This document shows, piece by piece, positions 5,093 to 5,691 of a stretch of 5,691 nucleotides of DNA. The translations under genes were made by a program, and so were the position numbers. The notes beneath the pieces are model-generated. The model was given only the letters and a program-made list of their open reading frames with translations, was not told the DNA's origin and searched no databases. How positions within the stretch are numbered: position 1 is the first letter of the stretch; every line of letters begins with the position of its first letter. Source of the stretch: an uncultured Bacilli bacterium (GTDB lineage Bacteria > Bacillota_I > Bacilli_A > RF39 > UBA660); contig CANQLN010000070.1 in the NCBI GenBank assembly GCA_947624695.1, positions 1 through 5,691 of the forward strand, written 5' to 3'.

Positions 5093-5691
5093 ATTAAAAA
5101 TAAAGTTTTAAAATATTTGATTATCACTTTTGGAATAAGCTGGATAAGCTGGTTAGTAGTTATTTTATTCATTCAATTTGGTCTTTCTAAATATCCAGAT
5201 GTTTTAAGTTGCACTTTAGGAATTATAGGAACTTTAGCTCCTACTATTGCATCAATTATGTTATTAGAAGAAAAGAAGAATTTTAAAAACATTGTGAAAT
5301 TTATATTTAAAAAAAATGAAAAAACTTTTTTGTATGTAATTGTTTTTAGTATTATTTTGATTTTTAATTTTGCATTTATTTGTAATTATAATAAAGAAAT
5401 TCCATTTTATTTTATAGTACCATTATTTATTTATGCTATAACTTTTGGCGGAGGTTTTGAGGAATTAGGTTGGAGAGGAATACTACAACCTAATTTAGAA
5501 AAAAAGCATTCATTTATTGTTAGTGCAATAATAACTGGAATCATATGGGGACTATGGCATATTCCATTACAAATAATTCAAGGATTTGTTTTATTTGATC
5601 CTAATTTTGTTCCATTTATGTTTGGAATTATTATGTTTAGTATTGTTTTAGCATATATTTATAAGAAAACGAATTCTATATTTTATTGTGC
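5093..5691 (+). CDS. CPBP family intramembrane metalloprotease (CAAX/Abi type), 3'-truncated by window
   Basis: The open frame follows a TGA at 5087 and runs off the window end, with 199 codons visible. It is very hydrophobic, with membrane segments at about residues 8-30, 40-58, 79-97 and 105-121. Then come family motif 1, EELGWRG (E123, E124, R128), and motif 2, WGLWH (H156). These Glu and His residues are the proposed active-site and metal ligands. The last His/Asn motif, expected after TNSIFYC, lies beyond the window. Members are membrane proteases of the type II CAAX fold; bacterial ones often give immunity to self-made bacteriocins or act on peptides, but the substrate here is unknown. 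No ATG exists in frame before the conserved N-terminus. Translation from ATT 5093 would give (M)KNKVLKYLIITFGISW, a normal family start, with GGTGA at 5085-5089. TTG 5117 is an alternative that loses eight residues. The gene is either started from a rare codon or disabled. Confidence 0.85.
   Translation, partial: MKNKVLKYLIITFGISWISWLVVILFIQFGLSKYPDVLSCTLGIIGTLAPTIASIMLLEEKKNFKNIVKFIFKKNEKTFLYVIVFSIILIFNFAFICNYNKEIPFYFIVPLFIYAITFGGGFEELGWRGILQPNLEKKHSFIVSAIITGIIWGLWHIPLQIIQGFVLFDPNFVPFMFGIIMFSIVLAYIYKKTNSIFYC

Noticed and set aside
1..5691. CRISPR array, insertion sequence or DGR reverse transcriptase inside the window
   Set aside because: No regularly spaced repeats, no transposase or reverse-transcriptase motifs in any frame I read, and no second copy of the A-poor block.

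Overview
The window looks like a chromosomal segment of a low-GC Gram-positive bacterium. It has AT-rich intergenic DNA, A/T-ending codons, Shine-Dalgarno-like sites and a UvrC. A gut Bacilli/Mollicutes-related lineage (RF39-like or Erysipelotrichia-like) is the best guess, because the first gene resembles a secreted protein family I associate with such genomes. This taxonomic guess comes from style and remembered family members, not from a marker gene. All stops of complete genes are TAA and Trp is TGG, so nothing suggests UGA recoding.

Layout. Positions 3-1118 (+) are the 3' part of a large secreted or surface protein gene whose start lies outside the window. It ends in a lectin-like/DUF6273-like domain and is followed by a good intrinsic terminator (1124-1145). 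Positions 1177-1539 (-) encode a short YigZ/IMPACT-family protein, convergent to the first gene. A 70-bp divergent spacer with an extended -10 element leads into uvrC (1610-3394, +). Two bases later comes an APH-fold small-molecule kinase related to N-acetylhexosamine 1-kinase (3397-4557, +). A tRNA-Thr(CGT) follows at 4579-4652, with an intrinsic terminator at 4701-4723. A gene-poor stretch (4653-5092) holds a 20-codon ORF with a good ribosome binding site and a strong hairpin. The window closes with the 5' part of a CPBP (CAAX-type) intramembrane protease gene that has no ATG in frame (5093-5691).

How they relate. uvrC and the kinase are probably one transcription unit that may run on into the tRNA. 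Their functions (DNA repair, sugar phosphorylation) are not obviously linked. The YigZ-like gene is separate.

The most interesting signal is inside the first gene. A sharply bounded block of about 111 bp (945-1055) encodes the WTxSR...VRPVFYL segment. By my count it has only 17% A and 50% G+C, while the 111 bp just before it have 41% A and 38% G+C, and most of its codons end in C or T. Loss of adenine at NNY codons at the C-terminal end of a lectin-fold protein is what the variable repeat of a diversity-generating retroelement (DGR) looks like. No reverse transcriptase or template repeat is visible in the window, so this remains an inference with a clear test. The other points worth checking are the CPBP gene's start (ATT where ATG is expected) and the decayed-looking DNA between the tRNA and that gene.
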